In this document: positions 43,986 to 52,428 of the stretch, piece by piece
Numbering within the stretch: the first letter of the stretch is position 1
How the letters are laid out: each line of letters begins with the position of its first letter
Source: Maritalea sp049801075
Lineage (GTDB): Bacteria > Pseudomonadota > Alphaproteobacteria > Rhizobiales > Devosiaceae
Reading direction: 5' to 3'
DNA length: 64,000 nucleotides
Assembly: GCF_049801075.1 (NCBI RefSeq)
Contig: NZ_JBNAGG010000006.1
Span: forward strand, 1-64,000
Program-made: the position numbers and the translations under genes
Notes under the pieces: generated by a model
What the model was told of the DNA's origin: nothing
The model's database searches: none
The model's input: the letters and a program-made list of their open reading frames with translations, nothing else

Positions 43986-44393
43986 ATGGCACGGATTTTA
44001 TTGGCGGAAGATGATCCTAGTGTGCGCGGCTTTGTGGCCCGCGCCTTGGAAATGGATGGTCATGCTGTGCTGGCAACCGAAGATGGCGGCCTCGCAGCGG
44101 AAGCTATTTTGGAACATGAAGGCGAATTTGATCTCCTGCTCTCAGACATCAAAATGCCAGTGATGGACGGCATCGCGCTCGCTTTGCGTGTGGCAGATCA
44201 ATATCCTGAAGTGACCATTTTGTTGATGACTGGCTTTGCGGACCAGCGGGAACGTGCGCATGGGCTTGATGCTTTGGTGCATGATATTGTGCCTAAGCCA
44301 TTCACGCTGGCCGATATTCGCGCAAAGGTAAAAGAAGCACTGGATGGCCGCGCCGCAAAAACAGTGACATTGGCGCAGCAATTGGGCGCTTAA
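43986..44393 (+). CDS. cpdR: CpdR-type single-domain response regulator
   Basis: Receiver-only regulator of 135 residues. ATG 43986 with AAGGAG nine bases upstream is preferred over the in-frame start at 43965. Acidic pair is AEDDPSV (D9, D10), phosphoacceptor D54 in LLLSDIKMPVMDG, then T85-type switch (LLMTGFADQ) and K105-region VPKPFTLADI. Length and sequence match CpdR, which in Caulobacter and rhizobia directs ClpXP to degrade CtrA-pathway substrates when unphosphorylated. The 36-base gap after the zinc-ribbon gene suggests a shared transcript. Confidence 0.9.
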   Translation: MARILLAEDDPSVRGFVARALEMDGHAVLATEDGGLAAEAILEHEGEFDLLLSDIKMPVMDGIALALRVADQYPEVTILLMTGFADQRERAHGLDALVHDIVPKPFTLADIRAKVKEALDGRAAKTVTLAQQLGA

Positions 44394-44433
44394 GAAAATT
44401 ACGAGTACGCTTAATGCGACTTGCTAGCTTATG

Positions 44434-44463
44434 AAAAAAGCCCCGCATAGCGGGGCTTTTTTA
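44434..44463. terminator. Bidirectional terminator between cpdR and lysA
   Basis: Stem built from AAAAAGCCCCGC (44435-44446) and GCGGGGCTTTTT (44450-44461) with a three-base loop; U-tract in both directions. It overlaps the lysA stop codon. Confidence 0.9.
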
Positions 44464-45726
44464 TATCCAATCCGGCACAGAATCCTGGCCGATCAAATCC
44501 TCATAGGTTTGACGCGGGCGGATGATGTGGAACTGGTCACCGTCAACCAGCACTTCGGCGCATAGGGGACGCGTGTTGTAGGTGCCTGACATAACGGCGC
44601 CATAGGCACCGGCGCTCATCACTGCGAGGAGGTCGCCTTCTTGCACGTGCGGCAGGTGGCGGCCTTTGGCGATATAATCGCCGGTTTCGCAAACTGGGCC
44701 GACCACATCGCCAATCCGATCTTGTAATTGCGCGTCTTCCTTGACTGGTTGAACCGTGTGATAGCTTTCATAAAGCGTTGGGCGCAGCAGATCGTTCATG
44801 CCCGCATCTACGATGACAAATTGCCGTTCTGCGCCTTCTTTCACATATTCCACTTTGGTGATGAAAATGCCCGCATTGCCCGCGACCATGCGGCCCGGCT
44901 CAAGTACGATTTCACAGTCCAGATGGTTGAGATTTTTGCGTACGATCTGGGCGTACGCCATGGGCTCTGGCGGCACCTGATTGGAATTGTCATAAGGAAT
45001 GCCCAAGCCGCCACCAACATCGATGTGCTTGATTTTGTGGCCCGCATTGCTCAGCTTTTCGACCAGTTCTGCCATAAGCTTGAACGCGTTGTCGAACGGC
45101 TCTAAATCGGTGATTTGCGAGCCGATATGCATATCGATGCCCACCGCCTGCAAATGATCACAGTCGGCAATCAGTTGATAGACTTCATTTGCGCGTTCGA
45201 AGGGGATGCCGAATTTGTTTTCCGCTTTGCCGGTTGAGATTTTGGCATGGGTCTTGGCGTCCACATTTGGGTTGATGCGCACAGAAACTGGGGCAATCTT
45301 GCCCAAGGACTTCGCCACTTCATTAATGCGCAAAAGTTCCGGTTCGCTTTCGGCGTTGAAGCATTTGATGCCTAAATTCAGCGCATAGGCGATTTCTTCG
45401 TGGGTTTTTGCGACGCCCGAAAAGACGATTTTATCCGCTGGAATACCTGCCTTTTCGGCCCGCATAAGTTCGCCAAGGGAGACCACGTCAGCGCCAGCCC
45501 CAAGGCTGGCCACCAGTTTCAAAATGGCTTGGTTTGAATTGGCTTTCACGGCATAGGCCACAAGGGTTGGGCGGTCGGCAAAAGCTTCCTGCATCACCTT
45601 GATATGGCGCGTGAATGTGGCGCGAGAATAGAGATAAAAAGGTGTGCCCACTTCTGACGCAATGTCAGTGATGGCCGCATCTTCGGCATAAAGCTCGCCG
45701 TTGCGATATTGAAAATGGTGCACCAT
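44461..45726 (-). CDS. lysA: Diaminopimelate decarboxylase
   Basis: Last enzyme of lysine synthesis, 421 residues. PLP lysine is K61 in VAYAVKANSNQAIL. Further family marks are MHIGSQITDLEPF, HIDVGGGLGIPYD, VLEPGRMVAGNAG and the substrate-binding VCETGDYIAKGRHLP near the C-terminus, where the active-site Cys of the dimer partner lies. ATG 45726 is preceded by AAGGGC. Nine bases downstream of argH on the same strand, so the two are co-transcribed. Confidence 0.96.
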   Translation of the reverse strand: MVHHFQYRNGELYAEDAAITDIASEVGTPFYLYSRATFTRHIKVMQEAFADRPTLVAYAVKANSNQAILKLVASLGAGADVVSLGELMRAEKAGIPADKIVFSGVAKTHEEIAYALNLGIKCFNAESEPELLRINEVAKSLGKIAPVSVRINPNVDAKTHAKISTGKAENKFGIPFERANEVYQLIADCDHLQAVGIDMHIGSQITDLEPFDNAFKLMAELVEKLSNAGHKIKHIDVGGGLGIPYDNSNQVPPEPMAYAQIVRKNLNHLDCEIVLEPGRMVAGNAGIFITKVEYVKEGAERQFVIVDAGMNDLLRPTLYESYHTVQPVKEDAQLQDRIGDVVGPVCETGDYIAKGRHLPHVQEGDLLAVMSAGAYGAVMSGTYNTRPLCAEVLVDGDQFHIIRPRQTYEDLIGQDSVPDWI

Positions 45727-45735
45727 AAATTGCCC

Positions 45736-47121
45736 TTATGCGCTGGTGAGGCGATCGCGCCAGACTTTGGCTGCCGCTTTTACGTTGGCTGGCGATGTGC
45801 CACCGAAGGAAGTGCGGCTTTTTACAGAATCCTGCACAGTCAACACTTTGAATACGCGGGCGTCGATGCGCTCATCGATTTCTTTAAAATCTTCGATGGT
45901 GAGCCCGGCAAGATCGCAGCTTTTTTCTTCTGCCCGTGCCACGGCGGAGCCGGTGATATGGTGTGCATCGCGGAACGGCACATTTGCCTCGCGCACCAGC
46001 CAGTCGGCCAAATCAGTAGCAGTGGCAAAGCCGGCGCCTGCTGCATTGCTCATGGCGTCCTTATTCACTTTCAAATCCTTGATCATGCCTGTCATCGCGG
46101 CCAAGGCAAGAGACAGGCTGTCAAACGCATCAAAGGTGACTTCTTTGTCCTCTTGCATATCTTTTGAATAGGCAAGCGGCAGACCTTTCATCACAGTCAT
46201 CAGCGAGACCAATGCGCCGGAGATGCGGCCAATTTTGGCGCGGATCAGTTCTGCAGCATCTGGGTTGCGCTTTTGCGGCATGATGGAAGAGCCGGTTGAG
46301 AATTTATCGGACAAGCGGACAAAGCCGAATTGTGCGGTGGACCAGATCACCAACTCTTCTGACAAGCGCGACAGGTGCATGGCGCATAGGCTGGCGGCGC
46401 TCAAAGATTCAAGCACAAAGTCACGGTCGGACACAGCGTCTAGTGAGTTTGCCGTTGGGCGGTCGAATCCCAAGGCCGTCGCGGTCATGTCGCGATCGAT
46501 GGGGAAAGACGTGCCCGCCAATGCGGCACAGCCCAAGGGGCTTTCGTTTAGGCGTTTGCGGGAATCTTGGAAGCGGCCAACGTCGCGGCCCAGCATTTCC
46601 ACATAGGCCATCATATGGTGGCCAAAAGTCACAGGTTGCGCACTTTGCAAATGGGTGAAGCCGGGCATCACGCTATCTGCATGTTCTTCGGCGCGCTCGA
46701 CCATGGCCAATTGCAATGTTTGGATTTGGGTCACAAAAGTGTCGAGGCAATCGCGCACATACAGTTTAAAATCAGTGGCCACTTGGTCGTTTCGTGAGCG
46801 GGCTGTGTGCAGGCGACCTGCGGGTTCGCCGATGATTTCCTTCAGCCGCGCTTCCACATTCATGTGAATATCTTCGAGTGCGCGCGAAAAAGTGAACGTG
46901 CCTGCGGCAATTTCGTCACTTACCTGATCTAGACCAGATAGGATTGCATCTTTATCTTCTTCGGTCAGGATGCCGACACTGGCTAACATTTCCGCATGGG
47001 CTTTTGAGCCTGCAATATCTTGGGTGTGGAAGCGTTTGTCATAGTCGATGGAGGCGTTGATTTCTTCCATGATCGCATCTGGACCGGTGGCAAAACGGCC
47101 ACCCCACATTTTGTTGCTCAT
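45736..47121 (-). CDS. argH: Argininosuccinate lyase
   Basis: Final step of arginine synthesis, splitting argininosuccinate into arginine and fumarate. 461 residues, normal length. Begins MSNKMWGGRFATGPDAIMEEINASI and contains HTARSRNDQVATDFKLYVRD, GFTHLQSAQPVTFGHHM, and the superfamily signature GSSIMPQKRNPDAAELIR. First gene of argH-lysA; divergent from the thioredoxin-like gene, with the two starts only 23 bases apart, so their promoters or leaders must overlap. Confidence 0.96.
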   Translation of the reverse strand: MSNKMWGGRFATGPDAIMEEINASIDYDKRFHTQDIAGSKAHAEMLASVGILTEEDKDAILSGLDQVSDEIAAGTFTFSRALEDIHMNVEARLKEIIGEPAGRLHTARSRNDQVATDFKLYVRDCLDTFVTQIQTLQLAMVERAEEHADSVMPGFTHLQSAQPVTFGHHMMAYVEMLGRDVGRFQDSRKRLNESPLGCAALAGTSFPIDRDMTATALGFDRPTANSLDAVSDRDFVLESLSAASLCAMHLSRLSEELVIWSTAQFGFVRLSDKFSTGSSIMPQKRNPDAAELIRAKIGRISGALVSLMTVMKGLPLAYSKDMQEDKEVTFDAFDSLSLALAAMTGMIKDLKVNKDAMSNAAGAGFATATDLADWLVREANVPFRDAHHITGSAVARAEEKSCDLAGLTIEDFKEIDERIDARVFKVLTVQDSVKSRTSFGGTSPANVKAAAKVWRDRLTSA

Positions 47122-47144
47122 TGTACCCTCTTTTAGGAGAACCT

Positions 47145-47855
47145 ATGTCCTCTCAACCATCAAATCCAAACGGCAATGACCGCGAAGATGGTGCCAACAC
47201 TGCCCGTAAAAAGGGCCTAAGCATTGGCGCGGCCGCTGCAATTGTCGTAGCTATAGCGACCGCAGTGTGGGTTAGCAATGGGAACAATGGCGGAAATGGT
47301 ACGGCTGTCGCCAATTCTTGCCCCGCAAATCCTGAGGTGCAGACGGCGCTGGATGAAAAAGCAATCGGCGATTTGGCTGCTGTGCAAGTCACAGCCAAGG
47401 GCGCGCGTTACGATGAAATCAGCTTTATCCATGAGAATGGAGAAGAAGTTGGTTTTAACGCCTTTGAGGGCAATGTGACCTTGGTGAATTTCTGGGCCAC
47501 ATGGTGTGCCCCTTGCCGTGCTGAGATGCCGGAGCTGGAAGCGTTGCAAAAGGATTATGGCGATAAAGGCTTTACGGTCGCGACCATCAATTTAGACATT
47601 GGCGATGATGGCCTTGCCAAGGCGCAAAAGTTTATGGATGAGGAAAATCTTAGCCAATTGCCGCTGCATCGTGATCCGACATTTGATGCGTTTGAAGTGC
47701 TGAAAAAGCGCGGCGTGGCGTTGGGCTTGCCCGCCACTCTGGTCTTGGGGCCAGATGGCTGCGAGTGGGGCGTGTTAGCTGGGCCTGCTGCCTGGCATGG
47801 CGATGACGCGAAGGCGTTTGTTGAAGCTGCCCTCGCATTGGCGGAAGAAAGCTAA
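47145..47855 (+). CDS. tlpA: TlpA-like thioredoxin-fold disulfide reductase
   Basis: Membrane-anchored periplasmic thiol:disulfide protein of 236 residues. ATG 47145 is preceded by AGGAGA. N-terminal cytosolic tail (1-25), one membrane anchor (about 26-46, LSIGAAAAIVVAIATAVWV), then a thioredoxin domain with WCAPC active site (C121, C124) in VNFWATWCAPCRAEMPEL and cis-Pro region LGLPATLVL. A second cysteine pair (SCPAN near 59 and GCEWG near 206) matches the structural disulfide of TlpA. In rhizobia TlpA reduces copper-delivery proteins for cytochrome oxidase. Confidence 0.9.
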   Translation: MSSQPSNPNGNDREDGANTARKKGLSIGAAAAIVVAIATAVWVSNGNNGGNGTAVANSCPANPEVQTALDEKAIGDLAAVQVTAKGARYDEISFIHENGEEVGFNAFEGNVTLVNFWATWCAPCRAEMPELEALQKDYGDKGFTVATINLDIGDDGLAKAQKFMDEENLSQLPLHRDPTFDAFEVLKKRGVALGLPATLVLGPDGCEWGVLAGPAAWHGDDAKAFVEAALALAEES

Positions 47856-47858
47856 GGC

Positions 47859-48446
47859 TCAAATCTGTTTGATCACACGTGCTGGATTGCCGACGGCCAT
47901 GCTGTCGGCAGGCACGTCTTTGGTCACCACCGCACCTGCGCCAATCACGGCTCGATCGCCAATGGTTACGCCCGGCAGAATGATTGCGCCTGCGCCAATC
48001 CAGCAGCCATTGCCGATGGTGATGGGGGCGGCGAGGTTGACGAAATTCATTCGCTCTGGCTCATCTTCAAACGGATAGACCATGCGTTCGTTCGCGGCGA
48101 CGGGATGGCCTGCTGCCAAAATCTGTACATTTGGCGCGATCAGCACATCATTGCCGATGGTCACCTTACAGCTGTCCAAAATAACGCAATTGGTGTTGAT
48201 GAAGACTTTTTCGCCAATTTCAACCATTTCGCCAAAATCGACATAGAAGGGCGGTTCGACCCAAAATTGCTCGCCCGCTTTGCCCAGAATGCTGCGCAAA
48301 TGCGCCATGCGGGTTTCGTCATCGGGGTGGGCATTGTTGAAGGCATAGCAAGCGCGGCGGGAACGCGCCGCGATTTCACCAAGCTCAGGATCACCTGACA
48401 GGGTGTGTTCACCAGCAAGCATACGTTCTTTTACGGAGCGGGACAT
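47859..48446 (-). CDS. Sugar O-acetyltransferase (maltose acetyltransferase / NodL family)
   Basis: Left-handed beta-helix (hexapeptide repeat) enzyme of 195 residues that uses acetyl-CoA. The N-terminal Mac domain (about 1-55, SVKERMLAGEHTLSGDPELGEIAARSRRACYAFN) and the later FYVDFGEMVEIGEKVFINTNCVILD and PITIGNGCWIGAGAIILPGVTIGDRAVIGAGAVVTKDVP are characteristic. Catalytic His is in AAGHP. Convergent with tlpA. Acceptor sugar unknown. Confidence 0.9.
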   Translation of the reverse strand: MSRSVKERMLAGEHTLSGDPELGEIAARSRRACYAFNNAHPDDETRMAHLRSILGKAGEQFWVEPPFYVDFGEMVEIGEKVFINTNCVILDSCKVTIGNDVLIAPNVQILAAGHPVAANERMVYPFEDEPERMNFVNLAAPITIGNGCWIGAGAIILPGVTIGDRAVIGAGAVVTKDVPADSMAVGNPARVIKQI

Positions 48447-48521
48447 AACAAGCCTATGGTCTTAAATTGGTTTTATTCACCAATCTTTACGAGGCTTTTT
48501 TTGATTTGGCTAGACTGTTTG

Positions 48522-48713
48522 TTAGGCGGATTTATCAACGACGGTGCCGGTGCCCGGGGCGGGAATGGCTTTCGCATTGGCGAGGCCCTGATCAAGCATA
48601 TTGATCATGGCTTTTTGCATGTCGTTTGCCGCTTTTACCATCAACAATTGCGCTTGTTCTTGGCGCTGTGCTGATTGCATGGCAACGGCTTGTGTCACCA
48701 ATGACATATCCAT
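48522..48713 (-). CDS. YjfB-like putative motility protein
   Basis: Sixty-three residues from ATG 48713 (GGAAGGC upstream). Helical, with VTQAVAMQSAQRQEQAQLLMVKAANDMQKAMINMLDQGL, matching the small YjfB family (PF14070-type) annotated as putative motility protein. No membrane helix. Function not established; its presence agrees with a motile, chemotactic organism. Confidence 0.75.
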   Translation of the reverse strand: MDMSLVTQAVAMQSAQRQEQAQLLMVKAANDMQKAMINMLDQGLANAKAIPAPGTGTVVDKSA

Positions 48714-48798
48714 CTGAATTGCCTTCCTAGCGTTCAGTTACAGCCACTCTCGCAAACCAGCCTTAATATTTTACTAATTTGATTGATCAACGCCTTGC

Positions 48799-48825
48799 TT
48801 GACAGGGACGGAATCTTTCTATAAC
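48799..48825 (+). promoter_or_regulatory. Possible promoter of the ArsR-SRPBCC pair
   Basis: TTGACA (48799-48804) and TATAAC (48820-48825) are both near consensus but the spacer is only 15 bases; the transcript would be nearly leaderless relative to ATG 48835. Confidence 0.3.
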
Positions 48826-48834
48826 CATAAAGTT

Positions 48835-49203
48835 ATGGAACAGATTGGTTATGGAAATAATCCAGCAAAATTGGATGCAATTTTCTCCGCTTTGGCGGAC
48901 CCAACACGCCGCGCGATGCTGACACGTTTGGCGGAAGGGGAAGCGTCGGTTGGGGAGTTGGCTGCGCCGTTCCAGATCAGCCAGCCTGCTGTGTCCAAGC
49001 ATTTGAAGGTGCTTGAAAAAGCTGGGTTGGTGGAGCGCGCCATTGATGAGCAAAGGCGGCCTGCTCGTTTGAAGGCGGAACCCATGGCAGAAGCTGTGGA
49101 ATGGATGAATTATTTTAAACAGTTTTGGGGCGATAGTTTTGATCAGCTTGATGAATTGCTGGTGAAATTGCAGGCCCAAAAACAGGGAGGAAAAGATGAG
49201 TAA
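48835..49203 (+). CDS. ArsR-family transcriptional regulator
   Basis: Winged-helix repressor of 122 residues from ATG 48835. DNA-binding part is LDAIFSALADPTRRAMLTRLAEGEASVGELAAPFQISQPAVSKHLKVLEKAGLV, and the wing follows in ERAIDEQRRPARLKAEPM. It lacks the ELCVCDL metal-binding motif of ArsR/SmtB, as is usual for the SRPBCC-linked subgroup. Its stop overlaps the start of the SRPBCC gene, a very common bicistronic pairing in which the ArsR protein probably controls both genes. Confidence 0.92.
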   Translation: MEQIGYGNNPAKLDAIFSALADPTRRAMLTRLAEGEASVGELAAPFQISQPAVSKHLKVLEKAGLVERAIDEQRRPARLKAEPMAEAVEWMNYFKQFWGDSFDQLDELLVKLQAQKQGGKDE

Positions 49204-49693
49204 CCCAGCAGAATATGTGTTTGAACGTGAGTTTGATGCGCCACGGTCATTGGTGTGGAAGACATGGACCAATCCAGAGCTATTGGCGCGATGGTATGGC
49301 CCGAATATTGAGACGAAAATTCACCAATTTGATCTTAAGCCCGGCGGCGAGTGGCGCAACGAAATGGTGATGGGTGAAAAATCTGACCTTTCGGTGATGA
49401 AATTTCAAGAAGTCGTGCCGGAAGAAAAAATTGTGTGGCACCATTGTTCGGCCGATAGGGATTGGAATGTTGTTTCCAGCCCCATGATGCCCAATTGGCC
49501 CAAGGTCTTGCACACAACAGTGAGCTTTGAAGATGTGGGCACCAAAACGAAAGTCACGTTGGTACAAGTGCCTTTGGATGCGACACCAGAAGAAAATGAA
49601 ACCTTCGCCAATATGATGCGCGGCATGGATAATGGTTGGGGCTCCGGCTATAAAATTATCGATCAAATTTTGGACGAATTGCAGAACGCATAA
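49196..49693 (+). CDS. SRPBCC (AHSA1-like) domain protein
   Basis: Single START/Bet-v1-like domain of 165 residues from ATG 49196 (GGAGG upstream), overlapping the ArsR gene by 8 bases. Starts FEREFDAPRSLVWKTWTNPELLARWYGP and continues FDLKPGGEWRNEMV, standard for the activator of Hsp90 ATPase homologue 1-like subfamily. Ends GWGSGYKIIDQILDEL. A hydrophobic-ligand-binding fold, but ligand and role are unknown. Confidence 0.9.
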   Translation: MSNPAEYVFEREFDAPRSLVWKTWTNPELLARWYGPNIETKIHQFDLKPGGEWRNEMVMGEKSDLSVMKFQEVVPEEKIVWHHCSADRDWNVVSSPMMPNWPKVLHTTVSFEDVGTKTKVTLVQVPLDATPEENETFANMMRGMDNGWGSGYKIIDQILDELQNA

Positions 49694-49717
49694 GTCTGGA
49701 TTGATATTACGAATATC

Positions 49718-49745
49718 AAGGCGCACTTTCGGTGCGCCTTTTTTG
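49718..49745 (+). terminator. Rho-independent terminator after the SRPBCC gene
   Basis: Nine-pair stem AAGGCGCAC / GTGCGCCTT (49718-49726 and 49732-49740), five-base loop, then TTTTTT. Confidence 0.9.
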
Positions 49746-49877
49746 TTGGCCAGTTCGCCCTCGCGATCTATGCGGACATTTTAGGCGACGGGATTCAATA
49801 TGCTCCTAGCCTCCCAGCCTTTTTGCTTCCATGTTCCGCGCCCCAAAATCACTTGCCAAACTCACACCTTTATATTA

Positions 49878-49895
49878 TGACTGACGAGTTAGTTA
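49878..49895. promoter_or_regulatory. Candidate TetR-family operator
   Basis: TGACTGACGAGTTAGTTA is an imperfect palindrome (six of eight pairs match) and resembles the TGAC-GTCA type boxes bound by many TetR proteins. It lies next to an AT-rich TATTAT and 18 bases before the ATG at 49914 of an operon ending in a TetR gene. Confidence 0.45.
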
Positions 49896-49913
49896 TTTTA
49901 GAAGATGGGCATA

Positions 49914-50507
49914 ATGCGAATAGATTGGGAACCACCAGCGCCGCGAAGTGGGCTATCAGGCAGCTGGGATAAGTTTGTAGGGCCGGGCGCAACACCGGCT
50001 GAAGAATTGGTGCAGTTGGGTTTAGGTGCGGTGATTGCAGCAGCATTGATTGCACTGTTCTGGCAGGGAGCAACGCCCGACCACAGCAATTGGCATTGGG
50101 TCTTTGTGATTATTTTGGCGCTGGATATTGGTGGTGGCATTGTCACCAATGCAACGTCTGCAGCGAAGCGTTGGTATCATCGTATAGGACATGGCAAGCG
50201 ACAGCACTTTTTGTTTGTCTGCGCGCATCTGTTGCATTTGGGGTTGGCGGCGATGCTGTTTGCTGAAAATCCGTTTGTGTTTTTCGCCATAGCAGCGCTG
50301 GCATTGTTGTTCGGCACATTGATCATTTTGTTTGCGCCACTTTATTTGCAACGCCCGATTGCGTTTGGGGTGGCGACCTTGTTTGTTCTGCTCGCATTCC
50401 TGCCAATTATGGTGCTGTCGAATTTGAACTGGCTTCTGCCTTTGCTGGCACTAAAGTTGTTGCTTGGTCATCTTGTGAAAGAAGCGCCATTTCAACCGGA
50501 GAGTTAA
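49914..50507 (+). CDS. Hypothetical integral membrane protein
   Basis: Protein of 197 residues from ATG 49914, with five or six hydrophobic helices spanning about 35-190 (for example LGLGAVIAAALIALFW, WVFVIILALDIGGGIV, FVFFAIAALALLFGTLIILF, AFGVATLFVLLAFLPIMVL). A conserved-looking loop DIGGGIVTNATSAAKRWYHR follows helix 2, and several histidines lie in helix 3 (FVCAHLLHLG). I do not recognise the family. First gene of an operon with an acetyltransferase and a TetR regulator, the next gene starting one base after its stop. Confidence 0.75.
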   Translation: MRIDWEPPAPRSGLSGSWDKFVGPGATPAEELVQLGLGAVIAAALIALFWQGATPDHSNWHWVFVIILALDIGGGIVTNATSAAKRWYHRIGHGKRQHFLFVCAHLLHLGLAAMLFAENPFVFFAIAALALLFGTLIILFAPLYLQRPIAFGVATLFVLLAFLPIMVLSNLNWLLPLLALKLLLGHLVKEAPFQPES

Positions 50508-51110
50508 ATGTCTGTTGAGATTAGAATTTGGGACGGTGAAAGGCGGTGGGCGTTGGCGCAGATGTTTGCCCGCGCCTTTGCGCACGACCAAGCGATGGTG
50601 TCTTTGGTCAATGCCAATGAGGACAACGCGGTGGAACGGCTCACTACTTGGTTTGATCTCACCCTAAATGCATGGCCGCCATCGCAGGTGCTTGTGGTCT
50701 ATGAAGGGGAAGAATTTGTTGCGGGCACTATCTTTAGCCTCGGCAATCATGCGCCGCCCTTGCGATTTTTGCTGCGCTGGTTTTGGCAGCAATGGCGGGC
50801 ATTCGGCTTTAACGTACCACTGCATATGGTGCAACATGAGCGAAAGCGTTTCAAAATCTATCCGCACACATCTGCGTTGGTTATTGAATTTGTGGCGGTG
50901 GATCAGCGCGCGCGGGGAAAAGGGCTCGCTGGGCGTTTGTTTGATGCAGTTTATGGGTTGGTCGAACGGCCAGCAAACGTAGCGCTGGAAACGGGAAATC
51001 CGCAAAATGTGGTGATTTATCAACATATGGGCTATCAGGTGGTTGCGCGCTATGAAGATGATGGCGTTGAATATGTCGTGATGACCAAATCGCTTAGTGA
51101 GGAAACATAA
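50508..51110 (+). CDS. GNAT-family N-acetyltransferase
   Basis: Protein of 200 residues starting directly after the upstream stop. Acetyl-CoA pocket is visible: ALVIEFVAVDQRARGKGLAGRLFDAVY has the R-x-x-G-x-[GA] loop (RARGKGLAG), and LETGNPQNVVIYQHMGYQVVARY is the usual C-terminal motif. N-terminal part RWALAQMFARAFAHDQAMVSLV helps shape the substrate site; the acceptor is unknown. Its stop shares a base with the TetR start (TAATG), so the two are coupled. Confidence 0.88.
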   Translation: MSVEIRIWDGERRWALAQMFARAFAHDQAMVSLVNANEDNAVERLTTWFDLTLNAWPPSQVLVVYEGEEFVAGTIFSLGNHAPPLRFLLRWFWQQWRAFGFNVPLHMVQHERKRFKIYPHTSALVIEFVAVDQRARGKGLAGRLFDAVYGLVERPANVALETGNPQNVVIYQHMGYQVVARYEDDGVEYVVMTKSLSEET

Positions 51111-51703
51111 TGCCCCGCCCCAATATGAGCGCGAAGCGGATTCCCCAAATACTTGATGCCGCGATGTTGGTGTTTTCTAGAAATGGCTTGCAGTCTGCCA
51201 AGCTGGAGGAAGTGGCGTTAGCTGCCGGGGTGAGCAAGGCCACCATCTATCTATATTTTAAGAGCAAAGATGATTTGATTTCGGCGCTGATGAAGCGCTT
51301 TTTCGAACAAAACATGGACGTGTTGCATCATTTGCGGCAAACCGAAGGTGACTTTCGGCAGGTTTTGATGGAATGGATCGACCAGACGGAAGAAGTGCTG
51401 GCGGAAAATGATGTGTTTGTCGCGATCGGTTTGGAATTCTATTCATTTGCAGGCCGTGATGCGCAAGCGAAAGAGATGGTGCGGGGCTTCTTTTTAGAAT
51501 ATCAGCAGCTGCTCACTGAAATGATTGAGACGGCTCTTTTGAAGAAGCGCAAGCCAACTGATATTGCGCCGCAAATTGCATTTGGCCTGATTACGCAGTT
51601 TGAAGGCGCAAATTTGATCGGCTCGCTGATCAAATGGGAACCTGGCTTGTATAGCAAAATGAAAACCAATATGGGATTGCTGCTGGATGGCGCTGGGCTT
51701 TAA
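51110..51703 (+). CDS. TetR-family transcriptional regulator
   Basis: One-component regulator of 197 residues. The HTH is RIPQILDAAMLVFSRNGLQSAKLEEVALAAGVSKATIYLYFKSKDDLISAL (about 7-57). The C-terminal ligand/dimer domain (about 65-195) is all helical. Last gene of the membrane protein-GNAT-TetR operon; it probably represses its own operon through the palindrome at 49878-49895 (inference). The effector may be a small hydrophobic or cationic compound. Confidence 0.92.
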   Translation: MPRPNMSAKRIPQILDAAMLVFSRNGLQSAKLEEVALAAGVSKATIYLYFKSKDDLISALMKRFFEQNMDVLHHLRQTEGDFRQVLMEWIDQTEEVLAENDVFVAIGLEFYSFAGRDAQAKEMVRGFFLEYQQLLTEMIETALLKKRKPTDIAPQIAFGLITQFEGANLIGSLIKWEPGLYSKMKTNMGLLLDGAGL

Positions 51704-51712
51704 GCTTTGTCC

Positions 51713-52393
51713 CTAGCCTTGGAAGATTTTTACTTCCGGGCGCTTGAGCAAAAACACAAGGGCCATGCCTGTAAGAACGCCGCCAATATGGGCCCACCAT
51801 GCAACCGAATCGGTTTGCGGCAAAATCACATAGACAAATTGCATGATGATCCAGGCGCCGAGCACCCAAAGCGCTGGAATGGGTAAAGGTAGCGGGATGA
51901 TGATCCGCGCCAGCACATAAACCCGCACTTTTGGATAGAGCAAGATATAGGCCCCGATGACGCCTGCGACAGCACCGGACGCGCCGACCAGTGGCGAGAG
52001 GTCGCCTTGAAACATGAGGAAATGCAATCCTGCGCCGCCCGCTGCACAAAGTAAATAAAACAGCAAATAGCGGAAATGGCCGAGTGCATCCTCAATATTG
52101 TCGCCAAACACCCATAAAAACAGCATGTTAGACAGAAGGTGCAGCCAATCCCCGTGCAGGAACGCATAGGTGATAAAAGTGAATTCATCCGGCACAAATG
52201 GAATCTGGTCAATCCGGCCATCGGCGAACCAATAGGGCACCATGGCGAATGTCGCGATCACATAATTCTCCGCATTTTGCGGCAGGATATATTGAATGGT
52301 GAAGGCAAGCGTCGTGATGAGAATCAGGCCATAATTCACATAAGGCTTGATGACGAAGCGTTTTGGGTTTTGGTCATATAGGGGCAAAAACAT
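51713..52393 (-). CDS. Rhomboid-family intramembrane serine protease
   Basis: Membrane protein of 226 residues with six to seven helices. Catalytic pair present: Ser in LVGASGAVAGVIGAYI (GxSG) and His in WWAHIGGVLTGMAL (last helix). The L1-loop region is WLHLLSNMLFLWVFGDNIEDALG, including the HxxxN that forms the oxyanion site. Substrate unknown. Convergent with the TetR gene and 35 bases downstream of the cobalamin adenosyltransferase gene on the same strand. Confidence 0.93.
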   Translation of the reverse strand: MFLPLYDQNPKRFVIKPYVNYGLILITTLAFTIQYILPQNAENYVIATFAMVPYWFADGRIDQIPFVPDEFTFITYAFLHGDWLHLLSNMLFLWVFGDNIEDALGHFRYLLFYLLCAAGGAGLHFLMFQGDLSPLVGASGAVAGVIGAYILLYPKVRVYVLARIIIPLPLPIPALWVLGAWIIMQFVYVILPQTDSVAWWAHIGGVLTGMALVFLLKRPEVKIFQG

Positions 52394-52428
52394 AAACGCT
52401 TCGCTTTGTCAGTGTGTCGGGGCGCGCC

